Of a DNA stretch of 64,000 nt, positions 18,516 to 28,812 are shown in pieces; the stretch's first letter is position 1; each line of letters opens with the position of its first letter. The stretch comes from Amylibacter sp. (GTDB lineage Bacteria > Pseudomonadota > Alphaproteobacteria > Rhodobacterales > Rhodobacteraceae), in assembly GCA_021775355.1 (NCBI GenBank), contig JAJFHZ010000017.1, forward strand, positions 124,001-188,000, in the 5' to 3' direction. Position numbers and translations under genes: made by a program. Under the pieces are notes generated by a model, which ran no database searches, had not been told where the DNA came from, and was given only the letters and a program-made list of their open reading frames with translations.

Positions 18516-18996
18516 TATTTCGTACCTTACCCATATCGAACTGGATGACACCGGCTTGCCTGCCCCAACACCTGAAGTGGATCAGGAACGTAAAATTGCG
18601 ATTTATGACTTGTTGGAAGACAATATTTTTGGCCTGCCGGACAAAGGCGACGCACCCTCGCCCGCCGGCCCCTATAAATTAACACTGTCAATTAAGGACA
18701 AACGTCTGGTATTTGACGTGTTAACCGAACAAGGCGAAAAAGCTGCCGAGTTTCATCTTTCCCTGTCACCGTTTCGCGAAACCATCAAAGATTACTTCCA
18801 AATTTGCGAAGCTTATTTCGACGCCGTCAAATCCATGCCCGCCGCCCAAATCGAAGCCATTGATATGGGGCGGCGCGGTATCCACGATGAAGGCGGGCGT
18901 TTGGTGCAGGAACGCTTAGAGGGCAAAATCGAAACCGACAAAACCACGGCAAGGCGTTTGTTTACCTTGATCTGTGTTTTGCATTTCAGGGGGTAG
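18508..18996 (+). CDS. UPF0262 family protein
   Basis: 162 residues with the family start ISYLTHIELDD, then ERKIAIYDLLEDN and a C-terminal MGRRGIHDEGGRLVQERLEG block. It is an uncharacterised alphaproteobacterial family that follows hisD. It overlaps hisD by 8 bases and ends just before the phosphatase gene, so all three are probably made from one transcript. Confidence 0.9.
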   Translation: MADISYLTHIELDDTGLPAPTPEVDQERKIAIYDLLEDNIFGLPDKGDAPSPAGPYKLTLSIKDKRLVFDVLTEQGEKAAEFHLSLSPFRETIKDYFQICEAYFDAVKSMPAAQIEAIDMGRRGIHDEGGRLVQERLEGKIETDKTTARRLFTLICVLHFRG

Positions 18997-18998
18997 AG

Positions 18999-19454
18999 AT
19001 GACAACCGATACCCCATCCGCCGTGCTGTTTTGTTGTGATCACAATTCCATCCGTTCGCCCATGGCTGAAGCATTGATGAAAAAACTGGTCGGCACCCAG
19101 GTTTTTGTGCAATCCGCAGGCGTCAAAAGTGATCACGACATTGATGGTTTCGCTGTGGCCGTGTGTCAGGAACTGGATATTGAGCTATCCAAACACAAGG
19201 TACGTTCCTTTGAAGATCTCGAAGACTGGGGCGAACGTCTGGACAGTTTCGACTTGGTGGTAGCCCTGTCACCGACATCGCACAGGCGGATCACAGAACT
19301 GACTAAGGGCCACGCGGTGGATGTGGAATATTGGGAAACCGCCGATCCAACGGGCGCGGGTGATAACCGAACAGATAAACTGGCCGCATATCGCGCGGTA
19401 CGCGACGACCTTATTGCCAATATCAAACAACGATTTGCAAACAAAAGCACCTAA
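18999..19454 (+). CDS. Low-molecular-weight protein-tyrosine-phosphatase-like protein
   Basis: 151 residues of the LMW-PTP/ArsC fold. The phosphate loop CCDHNSIRSPMAEA near residue 11 fits C-x5-R-S, and the C-terminal DPTGAGD loop would supply the acidic residue. It could dephosphorylate proteins or reduce arsenate. Its place in the murA-hisD block, without arsenic genes, favours a housekeeping phosphatase. Last gene of the run, followed by a hairpin. Confidence 0.85.
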   Translation: MTTDTPSAVLFCCDHNSIRSPMAEALMKKLVGTQVFVQSAGVKSDHDIDGFAVAVCQELDIELSKHKVRSFEDLEDWGERLDSFDLVVALSPTSHRRITELTKGHAVDVEYWETADPTGAGDNRTDKLAAYRAVRDDLIANIKQRFANKST

Positions 19455-19487
19455 GGACAGAATTACACGATAGCACTGATTGCGGAA

Positions 19488-19517
19488 TGATTGCGCCTAA
19501 GGCTTTAAGCGCAATCA
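19488..19517. terminator. Hairpin between convergent genes
   Basis: TGATTGCGC and GCGCAATCA form a perfect 9-bp stem with a 12-base loop. It lies between the phosphatase gene and the convergent lipoprotein gene, so it may end both transcripts. There is no strong T-tract on either side. Confidence 0.55.
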
Positions 19518-19524
19518 GTTCATT

Positions 19525-19902
19525 TTAAGGATTACCACCTGTCCCACCGGCTGCCCCACCAGCACCTGCACCTGCGCCTTGCCCGCCTCCACCTTGGGCA
19601 CCTTGCCCGCGCCCACCTTGCCCACCACCGGTTTGTGTTGGGATCCTGCCGGCTTGGTTGCCAGGAGGCGGTAAACAATTGGCCGTACCAGCGGTTTGAG
19701 TGCATCCCCCATCATCTGGTGGGATGCAAGGATTTCCTTGCCCTGTGCCAGCGGTGCCGCCACCGCCAACACAACCGCCGCCGATTGCCTCACCCAATTT
19801 ATTATATGTTATTTCAGGGATGATTTCAGGTGCCGACTGCTGCGCGCAGGCCGAAAGAATTGACGCTAAACATAAGTATGAACAAAGTTTCACATGTACC
19901 AT
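19525..19902 (-). CDS. Small glycine-rich lipoprotein
   Basis: 125 residues with a lipoprotein signal (LCLASILSAC, lipid on Cys about residue 19). The mature part has a C-x-P--GGC segment with several cysteines, then a low-complexity tail of Gly, Gln and Ala (GGGQGGRGQGAQGGGGQG). It is predicted to be outer-membrane anchored and disordered. No family recognised. It interrupts a block that is otherwise conserved, so it is probably a recent insertion together with the LysR gene. Confidence 0.6.
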   Translation of the reverse strand: MVHVKLCSYLCLASILSACAQQSAPEIIPEITYNKLGEAIGGGCVGGGGTAGTGQGNPCIPPDDGGCTQTAGTANCLPPPGNQAGRIPTQTGGGQGGRGQGAQGGGGQGAGAGAGGAAGGTGGNP

Positions 19903-20187
19903 GTATCTTCCTCACTTTGTGGTTTGGTTACTATTTATGTCCGCACTACATATTTCAACCGCGTAAGCCATACTAGTAGAAGAGTGTTTCAAAAATAGGA
20001 TTATGCAAAAACGCATAGCAAGTGCATTTTTAAGTTCACAATAACAAATAAATTTTCCCAAAACCTTTGACCATTAAATGTTATTTTCATATATTAAATA
20101 GAAAATTAATCTCTACTTTCAAGAATATATAAATACATCACTAGAATAAATGCGTTTATGCATTCAGATATAGGAAAAGGGCGCAGA
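19903..20187. promoter_or_regulatory. AT-rich divergent region between lipoprotein and LysR genes
   Basis: 285 bp, strongly AT-rich between 20030 and 20130. It must hold promoters for both divergent genes. LysR regulators often control the divergent neighbour, but no T-N11-A palindrome is obvious. Confidence 0.4.
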
Positions 20188-21039
20188 ATGGATTGGGATA
20201 AATTACGCATTATTTTAGCAATATCAAGATGCGGAACGCAATCAACTGCAGCAGATGCCCTCGGGATTGATCAATCAACAGTTGGCCGTCAATTAAGTGC
20301 GTTTGAAGCCGAGTTGGGCTGTATCCTTTTTGTTCGTACCTATTCCGGGCTTTTCCCAACAGCTGCCGGAAGGGTTGTAATTGCACGCGCTGTCGACATG
20401 GAAGCGAGCATTCAAAAACTTAGTGAAGAATTAACCCAATCACAATCTCAGCAAAGTGGTCCGGTCACAATAATAGGAAACCATTGGATGTTGGGGTGGT
20501 TGATTCAAAATCATTTGGCCAGCTTTCAGTCGAAAGGAACAAATATACAACTGCACTTTAATGCATCACCACGGCATTGGCCCCTTACCAAAGGAGATGC
20601 CGAGCTTGCGCTCTGGTTTGAAATATCGCCTGGCGACGGCGAATTCGCAATTCCTGTCGGAAATGTTGCTTATGCTACTTACGTCGCTATAGGACAAGAT
20701 GTCGAACATTTGCCATGGATATCATTTCGCGACCCTAACGCACATCGCGCTCCTTGGAGGTGGATATCAAACGAACGGCAAAAAGAGCGTCCGGCGATAC
20801 TTGCAACTGCAAGTGATGCAGGTTTGGTTCAGAGAACCGTACGCACCGGACTTGGCAAAGCATTATTGCCATGCGCCTTGGGCGATGTCGACCCTGCACT
20901 GAACAAAGTTAATGGTGACACCCCATCCCTATCGCGAACTTTATTCATCCATACAAGCTACGATATGTTAGAAGAAGGGCGGGTAAAATCCGTTATTTCA
21001 TGGTTGCGCGATAGCTTAAGCAACGGGTTATGTAGTTAA
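20188..21039 (+). CDS. LysR-family transcriptional regulator
   Basis: 283 residues. The N-terminal winged helix begins MDWDKLRIILAISRCGTQST and contains LGIDQSTVGRQLSAFEAELG, followed by a short effector-binding part. ATG 20188 is chosen because the family starts at this MDWDKLR. An in-frame ATG 30 bases upstream would add residues foreign to the family. It lies between the phosphatase and infA, a position without such a gene in the usual order, and faces the lipoprotein gene. Confidence 0.85.
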   Translation: MDWDKLRIILAISRCGTQSTAADALGIDQSTVGRQLSAFEAELGCILFVRTYSGLFPTAAGRVVIARAVDMEASIQKLSEELTQSQSQQSGPVTIIGNHWMLGWLIQNHLASFQSKGTNIQLHFNASPRHWPLTKGDAELALWFEISPGDGEFAIPVGNVAYATYVAIGQDVEHLPWISFRDPNAHRAPWRWISNERQKERPAILATASDAGLVQRTVRTGLGKALLPCALGDVDPALNKVNGDTPSLSRTLFIHTSYDMLEEGRVKSVISWLRDSLSNGLCS

Positions 21040-21296
21040 GCCCATTGCTGCAAAATTCACGAACATTAACCAAAAATATTTCTATAACCATTTCAGACAC
21101 CAGACATACGCTAATCATACACATAGTGCACACCAATCACACCCCAATTCCATCAAAAACCTGTGGCAATTAACCTATGTTAACAATCCAAAACGCCCTC
21201 TAAACGTCCTTTTTACTTGTGTTTTCCTTTAAAGAGCATCATGTAAGCCCCGCACGAGGGTGAAAACCCCTGTAAACTAACAAATTAGGAGTAAAC

Positions 21297-21515
21297 ATGG
21301 CTAAAGAAGAACTTCTCGAATTCGATGGTGTCGTTGTCGAGCTTTTGCCGAATGCGACATTTCGGGTAGAGTTAGAGAACGGCCATGAAATAATCGCCCA
21401 CACTGCGGGCAAAATGCGTAAAAATCGCATTCGTGTGCTTGCAGGTGACAAAGTTCAGGTGGAAATGACACCTTACGATTTGTCCAAGGGCCGCATCAAC
21501 TACCGCTACAAATAA
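21297..21515 (+). CDS. infA: Translation initiation factor IF-1
   Basis: 72 residues, the usual length, a single OB fold ([20 protein letters not shown] through RINYRYK). It is needed for 30S initiation. ATG follows TTAGGAGTAAAC. The 250-bp AT-rich leader is long and probably contains its own promoter. The maf gene starts 3 bases after the stop. Confidence 0.98.
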   Translation: MAKEELLEFDGVVVELLPNATFRVELENGHEIIAHTAGKMRKNRIRVLAGDKVQVEMTPYDLSKGRINYRYK

Positions 21516-21518
21516 GCC

Positions 21519-22103
21519 ATGAGACTGGTTCTGGGTTCCGCCAGCCCGCGCAGGCTTGAACTGCTGGGCCAGATCGGTGTTGTACCCGATGCCGTACGTC
21601 CTGCCGATATTGACGAAACCCCGTTAAAGGCAGAGCTACCCTTGATATACGCGCGTCGCATGGCAGCCAATAAAGCACGTGCCGTCACCCTCGCCAAAGA
21701 CGGGATTGTACTTTGCGCGGATACCGTTGTTGCAGTCGGGCGCCGTATTCTAGGAAAGCCCTATAATGCAACCCAAGCCATTGATTTTTTGAACCTTTTA
21801 TCAGGTAGACGTCACCGCGTTATCACAGCAATTGCAGTGAAAACAGGTGGCCGTTTACTGGAAAAACAAGTCACTACGATGGTGAAATTCAAGTATTTAT
21901 CAGACGCTGAACTGTCAGCATACATTCGGTCTGGAGAATGGCAAGGCAAAGCAGGCGGTTATGCCATTCAGGGCATCGCAGCCGCCTTTATTCCGTGGAT
22001 TAACGGCTCTTACAGCAACGTTGTTGGCTTGCCATTAGCCGAAACTGCGGGTTTGTTAACAGGTGCAAATTACCCGCTTGATTTTGAATTGGAAGCACCA
22101 TGA
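21519..22103 (+). CDS. maf: Maf-family nucleotide pyrophosphatase
   Basis: 194 residues. The N-terminal [12 protein letters not shown] loop and CADTVVAVG (metal-binding Asp near residue 68) with [13 protein letters not shown] define the Maf family, which hydrolyses non-canonical or selected nucleoside triphosphates and guards against their use. It overlaps the RNase E/G gene by ATGA. Confidence 0.95.
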   Translation: MRLVLGSASPRRLELLGQIGVVPDAVRPADIDETPLKAELPLIYARRMAANKARAVTLAKDGIVLCADTVVAVGRRILGKPYNATQAIDFLNLLSGRRHRVITAIAVKTGGRLLEKQVTTMVKFKYLSDAELSAYIRSGEWQGKAGGYAIQGIAAAFIPWINGSYSNVVGLPLAETAGLLTGANYPLDFELEAP

Positions 22104-23143
22104 GAAAGGGCCGCATCGTTGCCATAGACACTATTGACGGACGCAAAGCTGCTGCGTTGCTACAAGATGGTATATTGTACGACCTGTTGGTTGATCCGAT
22201 CAATGACCGCCCGCGCCCGCATGCGATCTACCGTGCAAAAGCGACACATCCCATGAAAGGTCAAAACGGCATTATCCTTGATCTGGGCCACGGCCAAAAA
22301 GGATTTTTAAAACAGGCAAAGGGAATCGCATCAGGCACCACACTACTGGTTCAAGTCAGCACGCACGCAGAGACAGGCAAAGCCACGCCCGTTGTTAACA
22401 AACTGTTATTCAAAAGCCGTTACGCTATCGTCACACCAAACGCCCCTGGCATTAACATCGCACGCAGTATTCGCGACGAAGACGAACGCCTGCGTTTGCA
22501 TGAAATTGCCCATGAAGCTTTTGAAGATGCGCCAGAAGACTGTGGTCTCATCCTGCGCTCTGCCTGCGAAGGTGCTGATGGCGGTGATATTTACGCAAAT
22601 ATCGCCGCAATGCTGCAAAGTGCAACTGCCGTGCTAAATGACACAGCAGGCGCACCAGAGCTATTATTGGACTCCCCAGATGCCGCCGAACAAGCATGGA
22701 CCAATTGGGGCGATATCGATGAAGTTATCAGCGATGACGGTTGCTTTGAGGGTTTAGGCGTCTGGGATCATATCCACGCGCTGGAACGCCCCGAATGTAC
22801 TTTATCCGGTGGTGCTTCTATGGTGATCGAACCGACCCGAGCGCTAGTTGCGGTCGACGTCAACACGGGTGCGGATTTTTCACTTTCCGCAGGACTTAAG
22901 GCCAACATAGCAACGGCCAAAGATCTGCCGCGCCAATTGCGTCTACGCGGCCTTGGCGGTCAGATCGTGGTGGACTTCGCCCCCAGCCCCAAGGCAGAAC
23001 GGCGCACCATCGAAAACCAACTACGCCGCGCGTTCAAGGCCGACAGCATCGACACAATTCTTGTGGGGTGGACATCTTTGGGGCATTATGAATTGCAACG
23101 AAAACGCGAACGCTTACCCTTGTCAGAGGTTCTACAAACATGA
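22100..23143 (+). CDS. Ribonuclease E/G family protein, short form
   Basis: 347 residues covering the S1-like and catalytic parts of RNase E/G. Metal-binding Asp residues are in [13 protein letters not shown] and [11 protein letters not shown], and [10 protein letters not shown] follows. It lacks the C-terminal scaffold of RNase E and is shorter than RNase G. This short type sits between maf and yacG in Rhodobacterales, besides a full RNase E elsewhere. It probably has a role in RNA processing. Confidence 0.88.
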   Translation: MRKGRIVAIDTIDGRKAAALLQDGILYDLLVDPINDRPRPHAIYRAKATHPMKGQNGIILDLGHGQKGFLKQAKGIASGTTLLVQVSTHAETGKATPVVNKLLFKSRYAIVTPNAPGINIARSIRDEDERLRLHEIAHEAFEDAPEDCGLILRSACEGADGGDIYANIAAMLQSATAVLNDTAGAPELLLDSPDAAEQAWTNWGDIDEVISDDGCFEGLGVWDHIHALERPECTLSGGASMVIEPTRALVAVDVNTGADFSLSAGLKANIATAKDLPRQLRLRGLGGQIVVDFAPSPKAERRTIENQLRRAFKADSIDTILVGWTSLGHYELQRKRERLPLSEVLQT

Positions 23144-23325
23144 GCTGCCCAATTTGCAAAAAACAGACCAGCGCTACCTATCGCCCGTTTTGTTCAAAAC
23201 GCTGCGCCGACCTTGATCTGGGTAAATGGTTAACAGGCAGTTACGCCATTCCAGCGGTAGATACAGATGAAGAAGACAGCGTTCCAGCCGTAGATAATCC
23301 GCAAAATCAGAAATTGCATTCGTAG
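23140..23325 (+). CDS. yacG: DNA gyrase inhibitor YacG (zinc protein)
   Basis: 61 residues. The four zinc ligands lie in CPICKKQ and FCSKRCADLDLGKWL, the YacG pattern. It binds GyrB and inhibits gyrase in E. coli. The tail after residue 40 is acidic and disordered. It overlaps the preceding gene by ATGA. Confidence 0.93.
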   Translation: MSCPICKKQTSATYRPFCSKRCADLDLGKWLTGSYAIPAVDTDEEDSVPAVDNPQNQKLHS

Positions 23326-23698
23326 ATTATACTTCAATATTTTTCGAAATTGTTGATAAAATTGACCGGTAAGACACAGCAGCCATTGCCTCTTCCACAA
23401 TATTTCCGCAATCACAAGAAAACGATTTTGAAACGCCCCATCCATATTTCATTCAACAAACCCACCAATCATAGCGATGGGAAAACTACATATTCACAGC
23501 CAAATGTTCAAATCCGACCCCGACAAATCTGGCTTAGATGAAATTTGATATGCGTCAAGGACACAATATTCATTTCAGTCCAAACTCCAAGCATGGTCAT
23601 GATAGTGGCTTTGCTGCGATTGTTGGATATGATATTGTTTAAAGCAAGCGGATAGCCGCTTTACGGTGGTTTATCCGACGTATGAAATAGGGACATCT
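23326..23698. other. 370-bp gap before ftsH-like gene
   Basis: No tRNA or small gene recognised. It must hold the promoter of the ftsH-like gene. ORFs here are short and lack ribosome-binding sites. Confidence 0.35.
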
Positions 23699-25606
23699 AT
23701 GTCAGAAAAATCCACAGACCCTAAAGGAACCGCCCCTTTTTCGCCCGGTGGATGGAACGTGGTTGCACTTGGGTTTCTTCTAATATTCGTGATGATGTCC
23801 TTATTAGGGCCTAAAACCGAAACCGAAGTTCAAACAGTCACTTACAGCGAGATTAAAACAATGATCCGTGACGGCGATGTGTCATCGGCATTATTGGAAG
23901 AACATTCCATTACCATTGTTGTCGGTGACAAAGACACATCTGACAGCCAACAGTTTCGTGCGGTGACCCCAACGCAGGAAGACCCGACACTTCTACCCAT
24001 GCTTGAACAGCAAAACGTGGAAATAACCGCACGCGCACCAAAAGGCGTATCCATTATCAGCTACATTCTGCCTTGGGTTTTAATCCTTGGTGTCTATATC
24101 TGGTTGCAACGCCGGATGATGGGTAGCATGGGCGGCCAATTGGGCAGTGGTGGTTTGGGAGGCTTGTTCAAAGGTCGTTTTTCCAAACCGGCCGAGAAAA
24201 AACAACACATCACCTTTGATGATGTTGCCGGGCAGGATCAAGCCAAACGCGAAGTTTCCGAACTGGTAGAGTTTCTGCGCGAGCCCGAACGTTTCAGCCG
24301 TGTTGGCGCGTCGGTTCCCCACGGCGTGTTGCTGATGGGGCCACCCGGCACAGGTAAAACCCTACTGGCCAAAGCACTGGCAGGTGAAGCGGATGTGCCG
24401 TTTTTTTCGACCACGGGATCAGAGTTTATCGAGGTCTTTGTCGGCGTCGGCGCCGGTCGGGTGCGCAAGATGTTCGAAGCTGCGCGCAAAGTCGCCCCGG
24501 CGATCATTTTCATAGATGAGTTGGACAGTATCGGGCGCACACGCGGCACGGGGCTTGGCGGAGGCAATGACGAACGCGAACAGACCCTGAACCAGATACT
24601 GGCGGAACTGGACGGGTTTGACGGGCGAGAAGCCGTTGTGGTTCTTGCCGCAACCAACCGGCCCGATGTTCTGGACCCGGCACTATTGCGCCCTGGGCGC
24701 TTTGACCGTCACGTCACACTGAACTTGCCGGACAAATCGGCCCGCCGTGCTATTTTGGACATTCATGCAAAGGGCTTGCCGCTGGAAGATAACAGCGATC
24801 TAGATATGATCGCAGCCGGAACGCCCGGCTTTTCCGGCGCCGATTTGAAAAACCTGCTGAACGAAGCTGCAATCGGTGCTGCACGGCGCAAAGGTGCTTT
24901 CATTCTAAAACCCGATCTGGAAGAGGCGCGGGACAAGGTGTTGATGGGCACAGTGCGCACGTTGGCGATCCAACCGGATGAGAAGCACCGGCTTGCAATC
25001 CATGAAGCCGGACACACCACAGCTGCCTTTTACACGCCTGAAGCCGACCCGCTTTTCAAAGTCACGATCATTCCCCGGGGCCGTAGTTTGGGCGGCACCC
25101 ATATGCTGAGCACCGAAGAACGCCATACCTTGTCAGAGGAATATCTGCATGGTCAATTGATTACATTACTGGCTGGCAGGGCCGCTGAGAAATTACTGTT
25201 GGGCACTGCCAGTTCCGGTGCAGATGACGATATCAAACGCGCAACATCAATAGCCCGGTCAATGGTCTCCAGATGGGGTATGGACGAAGATATTGGCCCT
25301 GTTGACCTGCGCCAAAGCGAAGATCATCCGTTTCTTGGCCAGTCTATCGCCCAACCTCGCGAGTATGCCGATGAAACCGCTGCGCGTGTTGATCGTGCCG
25401 TAATGGTAATTCTCAAAAATGCCGAAACCAAAGCAACCAATATTTTAACTGATCACAAATCCGGACTTGAACACCTGATCAAGAAGCTGGAAGTCGCCGA
25501 AACTTTGGACTTTGAAGGTATACGGGAATGTCTTGAGTTTAACAAAAATGTGCTACCCTTGGATGCCAAAGCCAGCAAAAACAAAAAACCCCCTTCAGCA
25601 AAATGA
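23699..25606 (+). CDS. FtsH-type membrane AAA+ zinc protease (probable second FtsH)
   Basis: 635 residues. Two membrane segments (about 20-37 and 120-138) flank a periplasmic loop. Then come Walker A GPPGTGKT, Walker [10 protein letters not shown], the second region of homology ([19 protein letters not shown]) and the zinc motif HEAGH (about residue 440). It degrades membrane and short-lived soluble proteins. The N-terminal [18 protein letters not shown] differs from the usual roseobacter FtsH near ftsJ/tilS, so this is likely a paralogue. ATG 23699, with AGGGACA upstream, is preferred over 23666. Confidence 0.92.
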   Translation: MSEKSTDPKGTAPFSPGGWNVVALGFLLIFVMMSLLGPKTETEVQTVTYSEIKTMIRDGDVSSALLEEHSITIVVGDKDTSDSQQFRAVTPTQEDPTLLPMLEQQNVEITARAPKGVSIISYILPWVLILGVYIWLQRRMMGSMGGQLGSGGLGGLFKGRFSKPAEKKQHITFDDVAGQDQAKREVSELVEFLREPERFSRVGASVPHGVLLMGPPGTGKTLLAKALAGEADVPFFSTTGSEFIEVFVGVGAGRVRKMFEAARKVAPAIIFIDELDSIGRTRGTGLGGGNDEREQTLNQILAELDGFDGREAVVVLAATNRPDVLDPALLRPGRFDRHVTLNLPDKSARRAILDIHAKGLPLEDNSDLDMIAAGTPGFSGADLKNLLNEAAIGAARRKGAFILKPDLEEARDKVLMGTVRTLAIQPDEKHRLAIHEAGHTTAAFYTPEADPLFKVTIIPRGRSLGGTHMLSTEERHTLSEEYLHGQLITLLAGRAAEKLLLGTASSGADDDIKRATSIARSMVSRWGMDEDIGPVDLRQSEDHPFLGQSIAQPREYADETAARVDRAVMVILKNAETKATNILTDHKSGLEHLIKKLEVAETLDFEGIRECLEFNKNVLPLDAKASKNKKPPSAK

Positions 25607-25779
25607 AGCTGGTACTATCTGGGGCATACCACAAAAACAGATGCTTGCGACAGTATTCCGTCCCATCCATGCACCAAGATCAGAAATTATACTGACATGT
25701 CATATTCCCTCTTGCCAGCATGCCCCCCCTATCCTAAAACGCCCCGACCCAGTGTAGGTATACGCTTATGCAAACAAGT

Positions 25780-25854
25780 GCCCGAGTAGCTCAGGGGTAG
25801 AGCAGTGGACTGAAAATCCTCGTGTCGGTAGTTCAAATCTACCCTCGGGCACCA
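25780..25854 (+). tRNA. tRNA-Phe (anticodon GAA), integration site of the island
   Basis: Acceptor GCCCGAG pairs with CTCGGGC. The D-arm is GCTCAGGGGTAGAGC, the anticodon loop CTGAAAA carries GAA, and the T-arm is GGTAGTTCAAATCTACC. CCA is encoded. Its last 14 bases recur at 47780-47793, showing that an element integrated here and restored the tRNA 3' end. Confidence 0.97.
25841..25854 (+). repeat. Attachment site attL (direct repeat with 47780-47793)
   Basis: ACCCTCGGGCACCA within the tRNA-Phe 3' end. The next bases, CTTAAAT here and TTTAAAT at the other end, extend the match to 21 bases with one mismatch. Confidence 0.88.
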
Positions 25855-26045
25855 CTTAAATTAATAATTACATTATAAATCAATAAGCTAACCTTAAGTA
25901 GTATAATATTATCCACCTTATTAACCACCTTTTAAATCAAGGTTGATACAATTTATGTAAAACCCAAAGCCAAAACCTCCATCATTCATTATCTATTGTA
26001 CAATTTTAGTTAGCGTCAAATAACCGACCGGGTTTTGTCGCTAGA

Positions 26046-26786
26046 TTAGCTGAAGCGCGAACCTAGCAACCCGTTCGTACCCGATACAAATTCGGCTTTT
26101 TCACCCATGTTTCTTGCCCATTCTTTTGCGGCATATATTGCTTTGGCGTCTGCATTCATGACGAAAAATGTCCGCGCTGAATAAGCTCTAAAACGTACTG
26201 CAAAAGAGCAGGTCGCCAATTGTTCAGACCAAAACATATTTTCGACGGCGTGCCCTCCTTTGAAACGAGAGTTGTGATGATAGATTACAGCCATCCGCCC
26301 TTCCGAAAGGCGCTTAGCCTCGTCGAGTGGTAATCGCTTCCAATTCTTTGAAACACCAGGATTAAATCGATCATTTTGGCATAAACCGTTGTCTGGATCG
26401 ATGAATACCATATCGCAGTTTTTTAGAGTCTTTTGCACCCGCTCAAACCATCTCTCTCGCCAACGCGCCTTGTCTTCTAAGCGACGGCTCGGAGAATTGA
26501 GACACTCGTCGGCAACAGCGGTTGGTGAAATGATCTTTCTATGAACGACTTCTCCCACATCTCTGCAATTACTGCGCACCATTTGTTTTAGGCCGTCGAA
26601 AACTTCCGGTGACCGATCCCGCCAAATTGCCGGGTGATCAAGATATGAAGTATGTTTGCCATCATCATTGTGGTTCTCATCTGGATAAAGATACCAAGCA
26701 ACTCCCAACGTTCTCTCTTCCGATAGAGCATTCAAGAGGGTGTATTTAGCAAAGTCACCAATGTCCCCGACATATCTGTTTTGCAT
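26046..26786 (-). CDS. Conserved hypothetical protein with DPDNGL motif
   Basis: 246 residues starting MQNRYVGDIGDFAKYTLLNA, a start I associate with an uncharacterised family found near mobile DNA. It contains MVFIDPDNGL (about residue 129-138) and IYHHNSRF, suggestive of a Rossmann-like or nuclease-like core, but no known catalytic motif is complete. ATG 26786 follows GAGAAGAAGACC. First gene inside the island, facing away from the 26928 operon. Function unknown. Confidence 0.65.
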   Translation of the reverse strand: MQNRYVGDIGDFAKYTLLNALSEERTLGVAWYLYPDENHNDDGKHTSYLDHPAIWRDRSPEVFDGLKQMVRSNCRDVGEVVHRKIISPTAVADECLNSPSRRLEDKARWRERWFERVQKTLKNCDMVFIDPDNGLCQNDRFNPGVSKNWKRLPLDEAKRLSEGRMAVIYHHNSRFKGGHAVENMFWSEQLATCSFAVRFRAYSARTFFVMNADAKAIYAAKEWARNMGEKAEFVSGTNGLLGSRFS

Positions 26787-26927
26787 GGTCTTCTTCTCAA
26801 AAGGTCGTATTAACAACAAAATATTTCTTACGACCCTTCCAATTCTTGGTATAGGTCAAAATAGTTGTCTTGGCTCTGATAGACAGCTCCGCCTGAACAG
26901 TCCAGAACTTCATCTAAAGAATACACC

Positions 26928-28811
26928 ATGACCGATGTGAAAAAATCAACAACAAGCAGGTCGCGGCCTTTCATCTCATCAAAATTAGATGCAGAACTAT
27001 CGATCTGTTTTGAGCATCCTGAACGGGTTGTATTCTTGGACATCGAAACAACGGGCTTGAGCCACTACTACGACGAAATCACGATTGTTGGATGGTCAAT
27101 TGGCGGAACGTCATACACTCTGATCAAAGGTGATGACCCTTCGGAATTGAAACGCTCTCTAAAAAGCGCAAATGCCATAATAACCTTCAATGGAATCAGA
27201 TTTGATCAACGTTTCTTGAAACAGGAGTATCCAGAAGTCCGCATCCCCCCAATTCACATCGACCTCATGTACCTTTGTCGCAGGGTTGGTTTGACCGGTG
27301 GGCAAAAAAACATTGAGAATGAACTTTCCCTTAGTTTTCGCGAAACTCTCAAAGACGTGGATGGCTTCGCGGCGGTTCTCCTTTGGCACAAGTACCTACG
27401 AGGAGATACGACTTCGCTAGAAAAATTAATTCGCTACAATCGAGCCGACATAGCTGCGATGGGAGCAATTCTTGACGCAACCTTGGAAAGGCTGAAGTAT
27501 GAGCACGGCTTGTTCTCGACCCACGTAAACTTCGTTGACTGGTCAGCTCCTCAAAATTGGCAGATCCCACCCCAAGACTTGAAACCGGCATCCATGGAGC
27601 TAACGAAAGCGCTACGTTTTTACGATGTCTTTTCTACATCGTCGGCAAGGGAAACTAGAATAATTGGAATCGATCTGACAGGGTCTGAAGCTAGACCCAC
27701 TGGATGGTGTTTGCTTGATGGTTCTTTGGCTGATACGAAAACAATTTCGACTGACGACGATCTTATTAGTGAAACGATCAATGCAAAGCCGAACTTGGTT
27801 TCCATAGACTCCCCTCTTTGTTTACCATTTGGTCGAGTGACAGTAGAAGATGACGACCCAAATCGAGAAGAGTTCGGCATCATGAGGCAATGCGAGCGAG
27901 AGCTCAAACGCCGGGGGGTAAATGTCTATCCGAGCCTTCTTCCAACTATGCAGAAGCTAACAGCACGCGGCATCAGGCTTGCACTAGTTCTTCGAAAAAT
28001 GGGTATCCCTGTTATTGAAAGTTACCCGGGTGCCGCTCAAGATATCATGCGCATTCCTCGAAAGGGTGCTGGTGTAGAATGGCTTAAGCTAGGCCTGTCG
28101 GATTTTGGAGTAACTGGTAACTATCTTTCAGAAAGTGTTACGCATGATGAGCTGGATGCGATAACTTCAGCGCTAGTGGGAACCTTTCATTTGGCTGGGC
28201 TCTCTGAATCGCTTGGCACGGAACATGAGGCGCCACTCATCATCCCTGACATGACAGCAGAGCAAAAACCTAAAGTTATCGGGATAAGCGGACCGCTTGC
28301 CGCAGGCAAAACAACTATCGCTAGGCACTTAGAGAGCAAGGGTTATGCATACACGCGCTTCAGCATGGTTATTGATGATATACTTAATGAGCGCGGATTG
28401 GAACAAAATCGTTTCAATCGTCAATCTGTCGGCACAGAACTGAACAGCACTGGTCGCCAGAGGGAGCTCGCTGAACGAACCCTCAGCAAAGTGCATAGTG
28501 CGGAAAAAATTGTAGTTGATGGCTTGAGGTTCCCCGAAGACCACTCATTCTTAATTGAAACCTTTGGATTGAACTATACGCATCTCTTTGTTTCGGCGGA
28601 TGACTCAGAACGAAGACAAAGGTATATTGGACGTCATGGAAAAACAGAACTCAAAGGGGCTGAAGAGTTCGATGCAGCTTCAAGTTCAGAAGTTGAGAGC
28701 CGTGTGGGCGAACTAAATGTGTTGGCAAATCTACATTTTTGCAATAATATCAGGCTAAGTGACGTTGAAAGTCGCATAATCAAAGAACTTGAGCAGATCA
28801 TCGGAGAGTAA
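26928..28811 (+). CDS. Three-domain protein: DEDDy exonuclease + DUF429 + P-loop nucleotide-kinase-like
   Basis: 627 residues in three parts. Residues about 30-205 form an RNase H-like exonuclease of the YprB type: FLDIETTGL with D38 and E40, FNGIRFDQRF, and YNRADIAAM giving DEDDy. About 240-425 is DUF429, itself an RNase H-like fold, with IGIDLTGS, VSIDSPLCLP, ESYPGAAQD and THDELDAITSALVG. About 447-627 is a P-loop kinase, with Walker A ISGPLAAGKTTIA and VVDGLRFPE, of the dNMP-kinase or dephospho-CoA-kinase type. The ribosome-binding site is weak. It is the first gene of an operon with the PurZ-like and DCD-like genes (1 base to the next). The fusion is unfamiliar to me. Biochemical function is inferred only. 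Confidence 0.75.
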   Translation: MTDVKKSTTSRSRPFISSKLDAELSICFEHPERVVFLDIETTGLSHYYDEITIVGWSIGGTSYTLIKGDDPSELKRSLKSANAIITFNGIRFDQRFLKQEYPEVRIPPIHIDLMYLCRRVGLTGGQKNIENELSLSFRETLKDVDGFAAVLLWHKYLRGDTTSLEKLIRYNRADIAAMGAILDATLERLKYEHGLFSTHVNFVDWSAPQNWQIPPQDLKPASMELTKALRFYDVFSTSSARETRIIGIDLTGSEARPTGWCLLDGSLADTKTISTDDDLISETINAKPNLVSIDSPLCLPFGRVTVEDDDPNREEFGIMRQCERELKRRGVNVYPSLLPTMQKLTARGIRLALVLRKMGIPVIESYPGAAQDIMRIPRKGAGVEWLKLGLSDFGVTGNYLSESVTHDELDAITSALVGTFHLAGLSESLGTEHEAPLIIPDMTAEQKPKVIGISGPLAAGKTTIARHLESKGYAYTRFSMVIDDILNERGLEQNRFNRQSVGTELNSTGRQRELAERTLSKVHSAEKIVVDGLRFPEDHSFLIETFGLNYTHLFVSADDSERRQRYIGRHGKTELKGAEEFDAASSSEVESRVGELNVLANLHFCNNIRLSDVESRIIKELEQIIGE

Positions 28812-28812
28812 A

